A DNA stretch of 64,000 nt from UBA4416 sp040387475 (GTDB lineage Bacteria > Bacteroidota > Bacteroidia > B-17B0 > Aurantibacillaceae), in assembly GCA_040387475.1 (NCBI GenBank), contig JAZKDT010000019.1, positions 132,195 to 196,194 of the forward strand, written 5' to 3'. Of the stretch, positions 44,346 to 53,337 are shown piece after piece. Every line of letters starts with the position of its first letter. Positions within the stretch are counted from its first letter, which is position 1. The notes beneath the pieces are model-generated. The model searched no databases. It worked only from the letters and a program-made list of their open reading frames with translations, and was not told where the DNA came from. The position numbers were made by a program, and so were the translations under genes.

Positions 44346-46973
44346 ATGGAAAAACGTTTTAAATTTAAACACCTGTCCGTTTATTCATCAGATGAATGGA
44401 TGGCAAACTCAACAAAACGCTATCGTACCGTATTTGATAAAGCCGAAACAACTTATTTACGTTTTGAGCTTGCCGTATTTAACAAACTATTTGATGAAGA
44501 AGACTGGACTGCAAAAGTGAGCGTACGTTGCGAAGAAGTTATATTAACAGGCAATGTTAACATTTGCACGCTCGATTCAGAATTAAAAGTTAGCAAAGAA
44601 GATAACATTGCATATGTCAGAGATGGCTGGGGAACACCAACACCAGATACTTTTTGGAAAAAGGGAACGTATCAATGGGTAGCGTTAATTGACGGAGAAA
44701 TAGTGGGCACACAACGCTTCCATGTAGAAGGCGTGGGTTTGGTTACTAAAAATGTAAATCCTTACTTCAGTATAGAGCATGTAAAATTATTTCATGGCGA
44801 TATTGACGGCTGGAATCAGCGCCAAAGGAAATATTTAAAGACTTTCAATAAAGAAACAACCCAATATGTTTGGGCGGAAATTAAGATCAAAGCGCAGACA
44901 AATATTGCTTTCAACTACGAATTGTTTTTAAATTATGTGGATGATTCAGGACAGCATAAAGCTCACCAGATTAAAACAGGATACATTGATTCCGGAAAGA
45001 AAGATTATTCCTATACACTCGATTTAGGTTGGGGAAACAACGTTGCCGGTTCCTGGAAAGATGATAAATATGCCCTGGAAATTGTTTTTATGGACGCTCT
45101 TATAGGGGCAGTGTCTTTTGAATGCAAGGAGGCAGAAGAAGAAGGTGAGCTGGCGTTGATCAGCACCATCGATCAAACAATCGCTATCAATTCCGGAAGT
45201 TCGTCGAATATGAATGGTACCGTTGAAGAAGTAGCAGAAAAAACGCTCGAAGAATTATTACAGGAAGTTGACGCACTCATTGGTTTGGAAAGCGTAAAGA
45301 AAAGCATACACGAAAATATTACGTATTTGAATTTTACTAAACTTCGAAAAGAAAAAGGGTTTGATGATGGTTCTGTTCTTTCCTTGCATTCTGTTTTTAC
45401 GGGGAACCCGGGAACAGGAAAAACAACTGTTGTAAAAAAATTGGGTAAGATCTATCAAAAAATGGGACTGTTAAGTAAAGGACATGTGTATGAAGTGGAT
45501 CGTTCTGTATTGGTTGGAGAATATATTGGACAGACAGCGCCTAAAGTAAAAAAAGCGATTGATGAAGCCCGTGGAGGTATTTTATTTATTGATGAAGCTT
45601 ATGCTTTAGCCAGAAGCGGAGAAGACAGTAAAGATTTTGGGAAAGAAGTAATTGAAATCTTATTGAAAGAGATGAGTGACGGGAAAGGTGATATTGCTAT
45701 CATCGCTGCCGGGTATCCTAAAGAAATGAATACGTTTATTGATAGCAACCCTGGTCTGAAATCACGTTTTTCGCAGTATTTTCATTTTGAAGATTACATG
45801 CCCGATGAGCTATATCAAATTGCTTTATATACTGCAGGGCAAAAACAACTTACAATTGCGGCCGATGCACAATTTTATTTGCAGGAGCAATTAACAGAAG
45901 CATACCGTAAACGTGATAGTAGTTTTGGAAATGCACGTTTTGTGAATGCCGTTATCGAAGAAGGTAAACAGGATATGGGTTTGCGCTTGATGAAGTCTGC
46001 TGATATGAATGCGTTAACTAAAGAAGACCTTTCAACTATTACTTTAGCTGATCTTAAGAATGTATTTGTATCTACCGAAAAACGTAAGTTGAAATTATCC
46101 GTTAACGAAAAAGAGCTGGGCCTTGCGCTGGAAGAATTAAATACATTAGTTGGTATGGATAATATCAAACAAGATGTAAATGAATTAGTGAAACTGATTC
46201 GTTTTTATAATGAAACCGGAAAAGATGTAGTGAATAAATTTTCATTGCACTCTGTATTTACGGGAAATCCCGGAACCGGCAAAACCACGCTGGCGCGTAT
46301 TATTGCCAAGATATACAAGTCTTTAGGTTTATTGGAAAGAGGGCATGTTATCGAAGTGGACAGAGAAGGATTAATTGCCGGATATACCGGTCAGACAGCG
46401 ATTAAGACCAAAGAAAAAATTGATGCTGCCATGGGTGGTGTGTTATTTATTGATGAAGCTTACGCATTAGCTGAAGACGGGGCTAATGGCTTTGGAAAAG
46501 AGGCAATTGAAGTAATCTTAAAAAACATGGAAGATAAGCGCGGGCAGTTCGGCGTTATTGTGGCAGGCTATCCTGAAAATATGCATAAATTTGTTGAAAT
46601 GAACCCGGGTTTGAAATCGCGTTTCGATAAGACCTATAGTTTTAAAGATTACACAGGCGAGCAATTATTGGTGATCGCACAAAATTTATTCAGGAAAGAA
46701 GATCTGGTTCCCAATGAAGAAGCGCTTACACATTTGAATGCTTATTTCACAGCCCTCTTAACGGCGAAAGATAAGTTTTTTGGGAATGCGAGAACGGTGA
46801 GACAAACCGTTGCAGATTGTGTCATGAAACAGAATTTAAGAATGGCGTCAATCCCCGGTAACGAACGTAAAGTTGAAGATTTGACACGATTAACGTTTGA
46901 TGATGTGAAACATTTATTGGTTGGCGAAACACAAGAGAAGCAAACATTAGGCTTCAGATTTGGTGCCCAGTAA
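44346..46973 (+). CDS. Double CbbX-type AAA+ ATPase with N-terminal tandem beta-sandwich domains
   Basis: 875 residues. Residues 1-125 and about 138-265 are two repeats related to each other (FKFKHLSVYSSDEW / YFSIEHVKLFHGD, then TTYLRFELAVFNK / TQYVWAEIKIKAQ), predicted beta-sandwiches, unrecognised. An acidic linker (about 270-300) leads to AAA+ module 1: IGLESVKKSI, Walker A GNPGTGKTT (about 353), Walker B ILFIDEAYAL (about 410), sensor AAGYP, Arg-finger region NPGLKSRF. Module 2 repeats all of these (Walker A about 641, Walker B about 699). Both sites look intact. The AAA modules belong to the CbxX/CfqX (SpoVK/EccA-like) clade; no Rubisco gene is near. It is 16 bases after galE and 21 bases before a histidine kinase gene. 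Role unknown; a protein-remodelling machine with its own substrate-binding domains is inferred. Confidence 0.85.
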   Translation: MEKRFKFKHLSVYSSDEWMANSTKRYRTVFDKAETTYLRFELAVFNKLFDEEDWTAKVSVRCEEVILTGNVNICTLDSELKVSKEDNIAYVRDGWGTPTPDTFWKKGTYQWVALIDGEIVGTQRFHVEGVGLVTKNVNPYFSIEHVKLFHGDIDGWNQRQRKYLKTFNKETTQYVWAEIKIKAQTNIAFNYELFLNYVDDSGQHKAHQIKTGYIDSGKKDYSYTLDLGWGNNVAGSWKDDKYALEIVFMDALIGAVSFECKEAEEEGELALISTIDQTIAINSGSSSNMNGTVEEVAEKTLEELLQEVDALIGLESVKKSIHENITYLNFTKLRKEKGFDDGSVLSLHSVFTGNPGTGKTTVVKKLGKIYQKMGLLSKGHVYEVDRSVLVGEYIGQTAPKVKKAIDEARGGILFIDEAYALARSGEDSKDFGKEVIEILLKEMSDGKGDIAIIAAGYPKEMNTFIDSNPGLKSRFSQYFHFEDYMPDELYQIALYTAGQKQLTIAADAQFYLQEQLTEAYRKRDSSFGNARFVNAVIEEGKQDMGLRLMKSADMNALTKEDLSTITLADLKNVFVSTEKRKLKLSVNEKELGLALEELNTLVGMDNIKQDVNELVKLIRFYNETGKDVVNKFSLHSVFTGNPGTGKTTLARIIAKIYKSLGLLERGHVIEVDREGLIAGYTGQTAIKTKEKIDAAMGGVLFIDEAYALAEDGANGFGKEAIEVILKNMEDKRGQFGVIVAGYPENMHKFVEMNPGLKSRFDKTYSFKDYTGEQLLVIAQNLFRKEDLVPNEEALTHLNAYFTALLTAKDKFFGNARTVRQTVADCVMKQNLRMASIPGNERKVEDLTRLTFDDVKHLLVGETQEKQTLGFRFGAQ

Positions 46974-46993
46974 AAAACTGGATTTTACTACTT

Positions 46994-48553
46994 ATGGCCA
47001 TGAAAAAATCTTCTTTCATACAGAAGTTAAGGGATGTTTCTATTACCAAGAAACTTTACTTTACAGTTGGTATAATGACTGTATTAATTATTTTTGAGTT
47101 ACTTTCTTTATGGTTTTCTATTCATACGTTATCTTCTGTTCGGGCATTTGTTGGTGCCGAAGGTCTTTGGTCGAAGGCGCAAAAAGATGCTATCTACTAC
47201 CTTCATAAGTATCATCGAACGCGTCATGAGGACGATTACATTACCTACAAAAAATTTTTAGCGGTACAGGCCGGAGATCATAAAACCCGCATGGAACTAC
47301 TGGCTGCCAACCCTGATATGGAGGTTGCCAAACAAGGTTTGCTAGAGGGAAGGGTTCATCCAGATGATATTAACGGCATGATCAAATTGTTCACCAGGTT
47401 TAATAAAATCTCTTACATCAACAAAGCTATTGTGGTTTGGGCAAAAGCAGATTCGATCATTGGAAAAAAATTTATTCCACTTGGCGAAGAAATGCATAAT
47501 GAAATTAAATCAGCGAATCCATCGCAGGAAAAACTGGATGTTTTTATTGAAGAACTGGACCCCATTAATGAGGAGTTAACCTATTTGGAAGATGAATTTT
47601 CGTATACACTTGGTGAGGGTTCGCGTTGGCTTGAGAACCTCGTGTTAAAACTATTATTTGCAGTGGCCCTTACTGTTGAAATTACCGGTTTGTTAATCAC
47701 CGTGTCGGTAAGTCGTTCAATCGGTAAAGGATTGAAAGAAATTAACCGCGCAGCTAATAAAATTGCAGACGGTGATTTGACAGAACGTTCGCAGGTTTTT
47801 TCAAAAGATGAGATTGGACAAGTTGCTGTATCCATAAACCAAATGACGGAACGGTTGGTTAAATCTAACAAAGAGCTTGAGCAGTTTGCTTATATAACAT
47901 CTCATGACTTACAAGAGCCACTGAGAAACATTTCGGTATATGTAGAGCTATTTCAATTGAAATACAAGAATAAGATAGACGAGGATGCCGATCAGTATTT
48001 AAGTACAATAGTAAGGTCAACCTCACGTATGCAGTTGCTGATCAAAGATATGTTGGAGTATTCGAGAATAGGGCATGATGACGAGGTGAAGACCATTTAC
48101 TCGGAAGCAATGGTAAAAAGTGTACTCAATGATCTTTCTGCATTGATCAGAGATACGCAAACTGAAATTGTTTTAGGGAATTTGCCGGTTATTAGTTCTT
48201 TTGCGGAATTAAAACTTGTTTTTCAAAATCTGATTGCAAATGCTTTGAAGTTCAGAAATCCTGAAGTTCAGAATATCATACACATTGGTGCCCGGGATAA
48301 TGTAGAGGAATGGTTGTTTTCGATACGAGATAATGGTATCGGTATTGAAAAGGAATATTTTGAAAAAATATTCGTAATCTTTCAGCGATTACATTCTCAA
48401 AAAGAATATCCCGGCTCCGGCATTGGACTGGCGCACTGTAAAAAGATTGTAGAGATGCATGGCGGAAATATATTTGTTGAATCAATTCCTGGAAAGGGAA
48501 GTACGTTTTATTTTACAATTCCTAAAAATATAACCTCCGACAAAAAAGTGTAA
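46994..48553 (+). CDS. Membrane sensor histidine kinase with HAMP domain
   Basis: 519 residues. Transmembrane helix 1 (about 22-45), a helical periplasmic sensor (about 46-215) without a known name, helix 2 (about 216-238), HAMP (about 240-292, INRAANKIADGDLTER), HisKA with the phospho-acceptor His304 in YITSHDLQEPLRNI, and the catalytic domain with N box FQNLIANALKFRNPE, G1 IRDNGIGIEKEYFEKIF and G2 PGSGIGLAHCKKI. The H-box SHDLQEPLR is the phytochrome/cyanobacterial-type kinase kind. No response regulator is adjacent. The stop abuts the queG stop directly. Confidence 0.93.
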   Translation: MAMKKSSFIQKLRDVSITKKLYFTVGIMTVLIIFELLSLWFSIHTLSSVRAFVGAEGLWSKAQKDAIYYLHKYHRTRHEDDYITYKKFLAVQAGDHKTRMELLAANPDMEVAKQGLLEGRVHPDDINGMIKLFTRFNKISYINKAIVVWAKADSIIGKKFIPLGEEMHNEIKSANPSQEKLDVFIEELDPINEELTYLEDEFSYTLGEGSRWLENLVLKLLFAVALTVEITGLLITVSVSRSIGKGLKEINRAANKIADGDLTERSQVFSKDEIGQVAVSINQMTERLVKSNKELEQFAYITSHDLQEPLRNISVYVELFQLKYKNKIDEDADQYLSTIVRSTSRMQLLIKDMLEYSRIGHDDEVKTIYSEAMVKSVLNDLSALIRDTQTEIVLGNLPVISSFAELKLVFQNLIANALKFRNPEVQNIIHIGARDNVEEWLFSIRDNGIGIEKEYFEKIFVIFQRLHSQKEYPGSGIGLAHCKKIVEMHGGNIFVESIPGKGSTFYFTIPKNITSDKKV

Positions 48554-49504
48554 TTACCTTTGTGCAGGCTTAATAAATTCAAGGTTTCTTTTAAGTCCTT
48601 TATATTTGGTACGTTTTACAGCGCTGTGTTTAAAAATAACATGAAAGGTTTCTTCGGTTAGTTCATACCATTCTTCTTCACTTAAATTCAGTAACCCCGT
48701 TTCATTTGTAAACTGGAGTTCATGATGAGGGACACTAAATCTATTCCATGGACAAACATCCTGGCATACATCACAACCAAAAGCCCAGTTATCCATTTTA
48801 TTTTTGAATTCCGTTGGGATTGCTTCTTTCAATTCAATTGTGANNNNNNNNNNCACTATAAAAGGTTCTACAATAGCATCAGTAGGGCATGCATCTATAC
48901 AACGGGTGCAGGTTCCACAATAATCTTGCATAGGACCATCCTCGTCTAATTCCAGATCAATGATCAATTCAGCAATAAAAAAGAAAGAGCCATTATCTTT
49001 GTTAATTAAATTAGCATTTTTTCCTATCCATCCAAGACCACTTTTTTTTGCCCATGCTTTATCTAGTACTGGCGCACTATCAACAAAAGCGCGACCACTC
49101 ACATCGCCAATTTTCTCTTTCAAGGTATGTAAAAACTCTCTAAGCTTTTCTTTAATTACTTCATGGTAATCTTTCCCATAAGCGTACTTAGAAATTTTTG
49201 GCGCATCGACACTTTGTGTTTTTTCAGGATAATAATTGTATAGCAGCGAAACTACCGACTTGGCACCCTCTACTAATAACGTGGGATCAAGGCGCTTGTC
49301 AAAATGATTTTCCATGTATTCCATTTTACCATGCCGGTTAGCTTTGAGCCATGCTTCGAGTCGTGGGGCTTCGTCTTCTAAAAATCCGGCTTTACTAATC
49401 CCGCAAAAATCAAAGCCAAGTCGTTTAGCTTCCTGCTTAATAATTTGGGTATGTTTTAAAGAATTCAAAAAACAATTAAGAATTAGAGACTTTATTTTTG
49501 ACAA
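48554..49504 (-). CDS. queG: Epoxyqueuosine reductase QueG, with 10-N gap inside
   Basis: Final step of queuosine tRNA modification: cobalamin and two 4Fe-4S clusters reduce epoxyqueuosine to queuosine. Visible are GFDFCGISKAG, KYAYGKDYHEVIKEKLREF, VDSAPVLDKAWAKKSGLGWIGKN, the first cluster CGTCTRCIDACPTDAI and the second CDVCQDVCPWNRF. The gap (48844-48853) falls between PFIV and TIELKEAIP, exactly where the family has a Cys-Ile-Ser-Tyr motif with one cluster ligand, so this residue is hidden, not lost. The first 12 codons overlap the upstream gene by 29 bases; an in-frame TTG at 49468 would remove the overlap. Confidence 0.92.
   Translation of the reverse strand: MSKIKSLILNCFLNSLKHTQIIKQEAKRLGFDFCGISKAGFLEDEAPRLEAWLKANRHGKMEYMENHFDKRLDPTLLVEGAKSVVSLLYNYYPEKTQSVDAPKISKYAYGKDYHEVIKEKLREFLHTLKEKIGDVSGRAFVDSAPVLDKAWAKKSGLGWIGKNANLINKDNGSFFFIAELIIDLELDEDGPMQDYCGTCTRCIDACPTDAIVEPFIVXXXXTIELKEAIPTEFKNKMDNWAFGCDVCQDVCPWNRFSVPHHELQFTNETGLLNLSEEEWYELTEETFHVIFKHSAVKRTKYKGLKRNLEFIKPAQR
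48844..48853. other. Assembly gap (10 N)
   Basis: Ten N inside queG. The frame is kept across the placeholder, and the family alignment suggests about 15 more bases are missing. Confidence 0.98.
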
Positions 49505-49787
49505 TGGTTTTTATAATATCCATAATACTGGTCTCCGACTCTGAGCCATTCCTTTTTGCGCCGGAAAATACGGAACCAATTGTTTTAATGATGGATACGG
49601 CGGAGTTAAATATATTTCCATTTAAAATACCCGTTACCAATCGCGTGATACCGGTTTTTACAATTTCTTCAGGTAATGTTTTAAGCTTTAATTTAATAGC
49701 TGCTTCTTGACTCTTTAAACGCATTTTTAAGCGCAGTTCTTCACGTTCAAGATCAGAAAAGTTATTTATAGAGTAATTAGTTTTCAT
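49476..49787 (-). CDS. Small hypothetical protein next to holin-X-like gene
   Basis: About 103 residues from MKTNYSINNFSDLEREELRL; an in-frame Met at 49820 would overlap the upstream gene further. Charged N-terminal helix (LEREELRLKMRLKSQEAAIKL) then a Gly/Ile/Val-rich amphipathic part (TRLVTGILNGNIFNSAVSII). Starts 11 bases inside the preceding membrane-protein gene, so the two are co-translated. Resembles the small helper proteins that accompany phage-holin-like membrane proteins in Bacteroidota. Function unknown. Confidence 0.65.
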   Translation of the reverse strand: MKTNYSINNFSDLEREELRLKMRLKSQEAAIKLKLKTLPEEIVKTGITRLVTGILNGNIFNSAVSIIKTIGSVFSGAKRNGSESETSIMDIIKTIVKNKVSNS

Positions 49788-50157
49788 CGTCTTCAGTAAT
49801 ATCATATGGATCATTTTCAAAAAACACAGCAGTCACCATGTCCATGATCTTGCCTGAAAAATAGGCTTTGTAAATTATAATAAATAAAAATAGCAACAAA
49901 AGGTAAATACCGGCCACCATTGCAAAACCGTAAAAATTACTATTCATTTTTTCAGCAAAGAAGTAAGCGAGCATTAAACCCAGAAATAACATGATGAAAA
50001 AAGAGAGAATAGCAGCTATGAAAATAAAAATAACTTTGCTGGTTATCTTAGCAGTTTTTTTAGCAGATTGTATTTTCAGTAACAATAGCCTGTCATCTGT
50101 GTATTTTTTTACCAGGTCGTAGGTCTCATCGAAATAGGTATCGGGATTATTTTCCAT
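49777..50157 (-). CDS. Phage-holin-superfamily (Holin-X/DUF1469-like) membrane protein
   Basis: About 126 residues from MENNPDTYFDETYDLVKKYT; a Met 11 codons earlier (50190) is possible. An N-terminal amphipathic helix (DDRLLLLKIQSAKKTAKITSK) is followed by two long transmembrane helices (about 50-75 and 85-108) and an acidic tail (ENDPYDITEDDEN). This is the usual layout of DUF1469/Holin-X proteins, which are envelope-stress or cell-division related and not phage genes. No phage genes are nearby. Confidence 0.7.
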   Translation of the reverse strand: MENNPDTYFDETYDLVKKYTDDRLLLLKIQSAKKTAKITSKVIFIFIAAILSFFIMLFLGLMLAYFFAEKMNSNFYGFAMVAGIYLLLLFLFIIIYKAYFSGKIMDMVTAVFFENDPYDITEDDEN

Positions 50158-50284
50158 TTTTTTTCTAAGTAAATTCAGTACCTTCACCATACCATGAAGC
50201 TTGTACTTATTGTATTTAGTGGAGAGTTTAAATATTTATACTAAATTACTAAAGTTTTTTTAACTAATACTCATTATAATTACC

Positions 50285-51382
50285 ATGGACGCAAAACCTG
50301 ATTTTAAAGTCAATAAAAATATTTTTTTGATCATTATTGTTATTTTTGGATTGTTCCTCGCCTTTTCGCTGAGAGAATACTTTCCCGCATTTTTGGGAAG
50401 CCTTTTGTTTTACGTGCTTTTTAAAGGCTGGATGGAATTGTTGGTAAGCAAAAGAAAATGGAGGAAAGGACGTGCAGCCATACTCATCATCATTATTTCT
50501 TTTTTCATTGTGTTTTTGCCGATAACATTTTTTGTAACAATGGTTTACAATAAAGTAATTCCTATTGCCTCAAATCCCACTGCCATTTTACCTTACGTGA
50601 ATCAAATGGACTCAACATTTCAGGAAAAATTTGGTATTCAAATTGTAACTCCCAAAAACATCGAGTCGTTACAGGCTATGGGAACCAAAATAGCGTCGGG
50701 GGCGTTAAATCAAGGCCTCGCGTTTTTTTCTTCTATCGTTATGCTTTACTTCTTTTTATATTTTATGCTCATTAACTTTAACCGAATGGAGGCATCTATG
50801 ATCTTATCTCTTCCTTTTAAAAAAAGTAAGATAAAGATGTTTGGGGAAGAATTAAAAGCGCAAACCTTTAGTAATGCGATCGGGATACCTTTAATTGCAT
50901 TGGCGCAAGGCCTGTTTGCATACGTTATTTATCTCATTTGCGGGGTTCCCGAATCGGGTTTTTGGGCCATCTTAACAGGTTTTGCCTCCGTTATTCCTAT
51001 TGTGGGAACGGCCATCATTTGGATCCCGGTATGCGTTTATCTATTTGCAACGGCACATACCTGGCAAGGTATTGCTGTATTGGTGTGGAGTATATTAATT
51101 ATGGGAAGTATGGACAATGTGATTCGATTTTTGTTGGCAAAAAAAATGGCAGATGTTCATCCCGTTGTAACGGTATTGGGAATTATTTTAGGCCTTGAGT
51201 ATTTAGGAATTACCGGTTTGATTTTTGGACCCCTGATCATTTCGTATTTCTTAATTTTATTAAAGATATATTATGCCGATTACCAAAATGTAATGCATAA
51301 AACGAGGCCAAAGGAAAACGTACTGGAAATTGGGGTTCCAATGATTTATAGTAAAAAATTTACGACAAAAAAGGATAAATAA
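50285..51382 (+). CDS. AI-2E family transporter (PerM-like)
   Basis: 365 residues, eight transmembrane helices with a larger periplasmic or cytoplasmic segment (about 85-140). IPLIALAQGLFAYVIYLICGVPESGFWAILTGFASVIPIVGTAII and the C-terminal HPVVTVLGIILGLEYLGITGLIFGPLII are the family hallmark. Despite the name most members export other small compounds or are Na+/H+ antiporters; substrate unknown. Single-gene unit. Confidence 0.92.
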   Translation: MDAKPDFKVNKNIFLIIIVIFGLFLAFSLREYFPAFLGSLLFYVLFKGWMELLVSKRKWRKGRAAILIIIISFFIVFLPITFFVTMVYNKVIPIASNPTAILPYVNQMDSTFQEKFGIQIVTPKNIESLQAMGTKIASGALNQGLAFFSSIVMLYFFLYFMLINFNRMEASMILSLPFKKSKIKMFGEELKAQTFSNAIGIPLIALAQGLFAYVIYLICGVPESGFWAILTGFASVIPIVGTAIIWIPVCVYLFATAHTWQGIAVLVWSILIMGSMDNVIRFLLAKKMADVHPVVTVLGIILGLEYLGITGLIFGPLIISYFLILLKIYYADYQNVMHKTRPKENVLEIGVPMIYSKKFTTKKDK

Positions 51383-51460
51383 TTTTAACATTAGTTGGTA
51401 AATCAACACTAATAATGATCGGTGTCTGTCGTTTTAATCAACATAACTAATCCTTATCCT

Positions 51461-51916
51461 ATGAATAATTTAAAAAATGCTTTGCTTGGAATATCCGTTG
51501 CGTTTATCACTTTTTTATACTGGCTTTTAATAATGACCTATGGCGATGAATTTAGAAGAGCACATGCTGACTACAGAAATGAGATCACCTTGTGCTTTGT
51601 AATTTCATCCCTCGTAGTTAATATCAGTTTGATATACCTGTTTTATAGCCGGATAAAATTAAAAGACAAATTATCGTTGTTTTTGATCTCCTTTCCTTTT
51701 CTACTGGTTTTAATTATAGCAGGCTTCATGAGTCAGAATATACCAAGGCTTTTGGATATAGTGTTTATTGCTTTTGGAACTATATTGATTTATAAAATTT
51801 CTGATGTAGAAATGAATAAAAGACCGGGTTTAATTCTCGCTGCTTATATATTAATGATTGCGGTGAGTTATCCGTTCCTTTATAATTTTTTGGAAGTTAC
51901 TTTCTGTAAGATCTAA
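51461..51916 (+). CDS. Small four-helix membrane protein, unknown function
   Basis: About 151 residues from MNNLKNALLGISVAF, four predicted transmembrane helices (about 5-25, 45-63, 72-92, 98-115 and a fifth weak one). No recognised motif. A GTG at 51422 would lengthen it with residues lacking any signal, so the ATG is preferred. Converges with ruvB, sharing four bases. Confidence 0.6.
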   Translation: MNNLKNALLGISVAFITFLYWLLIMTYGDEFRRAHADYRNEITLCFVISSLVVNISLIYLFYSRIKLKDKLSLFLISFPFLLVLIIAGFMSQNIPRLLDIVFIAFGTILIYKISDVEMNKRPGLILAAYILMIAVSYPFLYNFLEVTFCKI

Positions 51917-52941
51917 TCTTCAAATAAACCGCCTAGTCTGCCACGATAAGATCTGCCTAAATGTTTGTAGGCCTTTTCAGTAGCTTCGCGCCCGCGTGGC
52001 GTGCGGCTCATATAGCCTTCCTGTATCAGGAAAGGTTCATATACTTCTTCAATGGTTCCCGATTCTTCGCCAACAGCGGTACTGATAGTTGTAATGCCAA
52101 CAGGTCCGCCCTTAAACTTATCAATGATGGCGGATAGAATACGGATATCCATTTCATCCAATCCATTTTTATCAACATTCAGGGCTTTTAAACCGTAAGT
52201 TGCAATATCGATGTTGATAGTGCCATCACCTTTAATTTGAGCAAAATCTCTTACACGACGTAATAACGCATTTGCAATACGTGGTGTTCCACGGCTTCTA
52301 CGAGCAATTTCAAATGCTGCTTCATCTGCAATTTCAACGCCTAGAATTTCTGAACTACGTTGTACAATGCCGGTGAGTACCTTACTATCGTAATAATTTA
52401 AACGGGATGTAATTCCGAAACGCGCCCTTAAAGGAGCCGTTAATAAACCGCTGCGGGTTGTTGCACCAACTAATGTAAATGGATTTAATTTTATTTGAAC
52501 AGTACGGGCATTTGGCCCACTATCGATCATGATATCAATTTTATAATCCTCCATGGCAGAGTACAAATACTCTTCCACAATGGGGCTTAAGCGATGGATC
52601 TCATCTACAAATAAAACATCAAAAGGCTCTAAATTGGTTAATAAGCCTGCCAGATCGCCGGGTTTATCTAATACCGGACCACTGGTTACTTTTAAATTAA
52701 CACCAAGGTCATTAGAAATAATATGAGCTAATGTTGTTTTTCCTAATCCGGGAGGGCCATGTAATAACACGTGATCCAATGCCTCTTCACGCTGTTTAGC
52801 CGCTTGAACAAATACACGCAAATTATCCACTACAGATTCCTGTCCGCTAAAATCACTAAAATCGATAGGTCGCAAAGCTTTTTCATAATCCTTATCGGTA
52901 TTAGTTAGCTTTTCATTATTGGCGTCTAAATTCTCATTCAT
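51913..52941 (-). CDS. ruvB: Holliday junction branch-migration helicase RuvB
   Basis: 342 residues. The AAA+ motor of the RuvAB complex that moves Holliday junctions. LRPIDFSDFSGQESVVDNL, Walker A GPPGLGKTTLAHII (about 61-74), Walker B FVDEIHRLSPIVEE, sensor 1 LVGATTRSGLL, the Arg finger region LRARFGI and the C-terminal winged helix (GGPVGITTISTAVGEE, EPFLIQEGYMSRTPRGREAT) are all present. Standard length. Confidence 0.98.
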   Translation of the reverse strand: MNENLDANNEKLTNTDKDYEKALRPIDFSDFSGQESVVDNLRVFVQAAKQREEALDHVLLHGPPGLGKTTLAHIISNDLGVNLKVTSGPVLDKPGDLAGLLTNLEPFDVLFVDEIHRLSPIVEEYLYSAMEDYKIDIMIDSGPNARTVQIKLNPFTLVGATTRSGLLTAPLRARFGITSRLNYYDSKVLTGIVQRSSEILGVEIADEAAFEIARRSRGTPRIANALLRRVRDFAQIKGDGTINIDIATYGLKALNVDKNGLDEMDIRILSAIIDKFKGGPVGITTISTAVGEESGTIEEVYEPFLIQEGYMSRTPRGREATEKAYKHLGRSYRGRLGGLFED

Positions 52942-53074
52942 CGGAGCTTGTTTGGATTTGTGTTGTAAAAATGGGTTGCTCTATGGTAAAAATACAAATT
53001 TAAAGTGCAGTAAAATGCTATAATTTGTAGCATTTATCGCGTAATATCTATAATTTTACCAATAAAATAATAAT

Positions 53075-53269
53075 ATGGGAGCTGCTTTTTTTATTATGTT
53101 AGGAATTACCGCATTGTTAAGTATTCCTCTTATTACCGCGTCATTTGCCCATCGTATGGGTCGTCATCCGGTTAAATGGTTTTTTATTGGATTAATTTTG
53201 CCTGTTATCGCTTCCTTTATTTTGTTCTTTTTACCGGATCTTTCTGAAGAGGAAGTAAAATCGCATTAA
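53075..53269 (+). CDS. Small two-helix membrane protein
   Basis: 64 residues: MGAAFFIMLGITALLSIPLI forms helix 1, RMGRHPVKWF a basic loop, WFFIGLILPVIASFILFFL helix 2, and an acidic tail (LSEEEVKSH). The RMGRHPVKWFFIGLILP segment resembles small Bacteroidota membrane proteins, but I know no function. Reads as a real gene because of its isolated position and hydrophobic pattern. Confidence 0.6.
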   Translation: MGAAFFIMLGITALLSIPLITASFAHRMGRHPVKWFFIGLILPVIASFILFFLPDLSEEEVKSH

Positions 53270-53337
53270 GAATTATAGTCGATTTCGCGGACGTTAGTTT
53301 ATATGTCTCCGTGGGTAACACAATAATATAGTTTATT

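Noticed and set aside
44346..46973. Rubisco activase function for the CbbX-like AAA+ modules
   Set aside because: No Rubisco or Calvin-cycle genes are near and the N-terminal domains differ; only clade similarity remains.
49777..50157. Prophage holin indicating a phage remnant
   Set aside because: The family is also chromosomal in Bacteroidota, and no lysin, integrase or structural phage gene is in the window.
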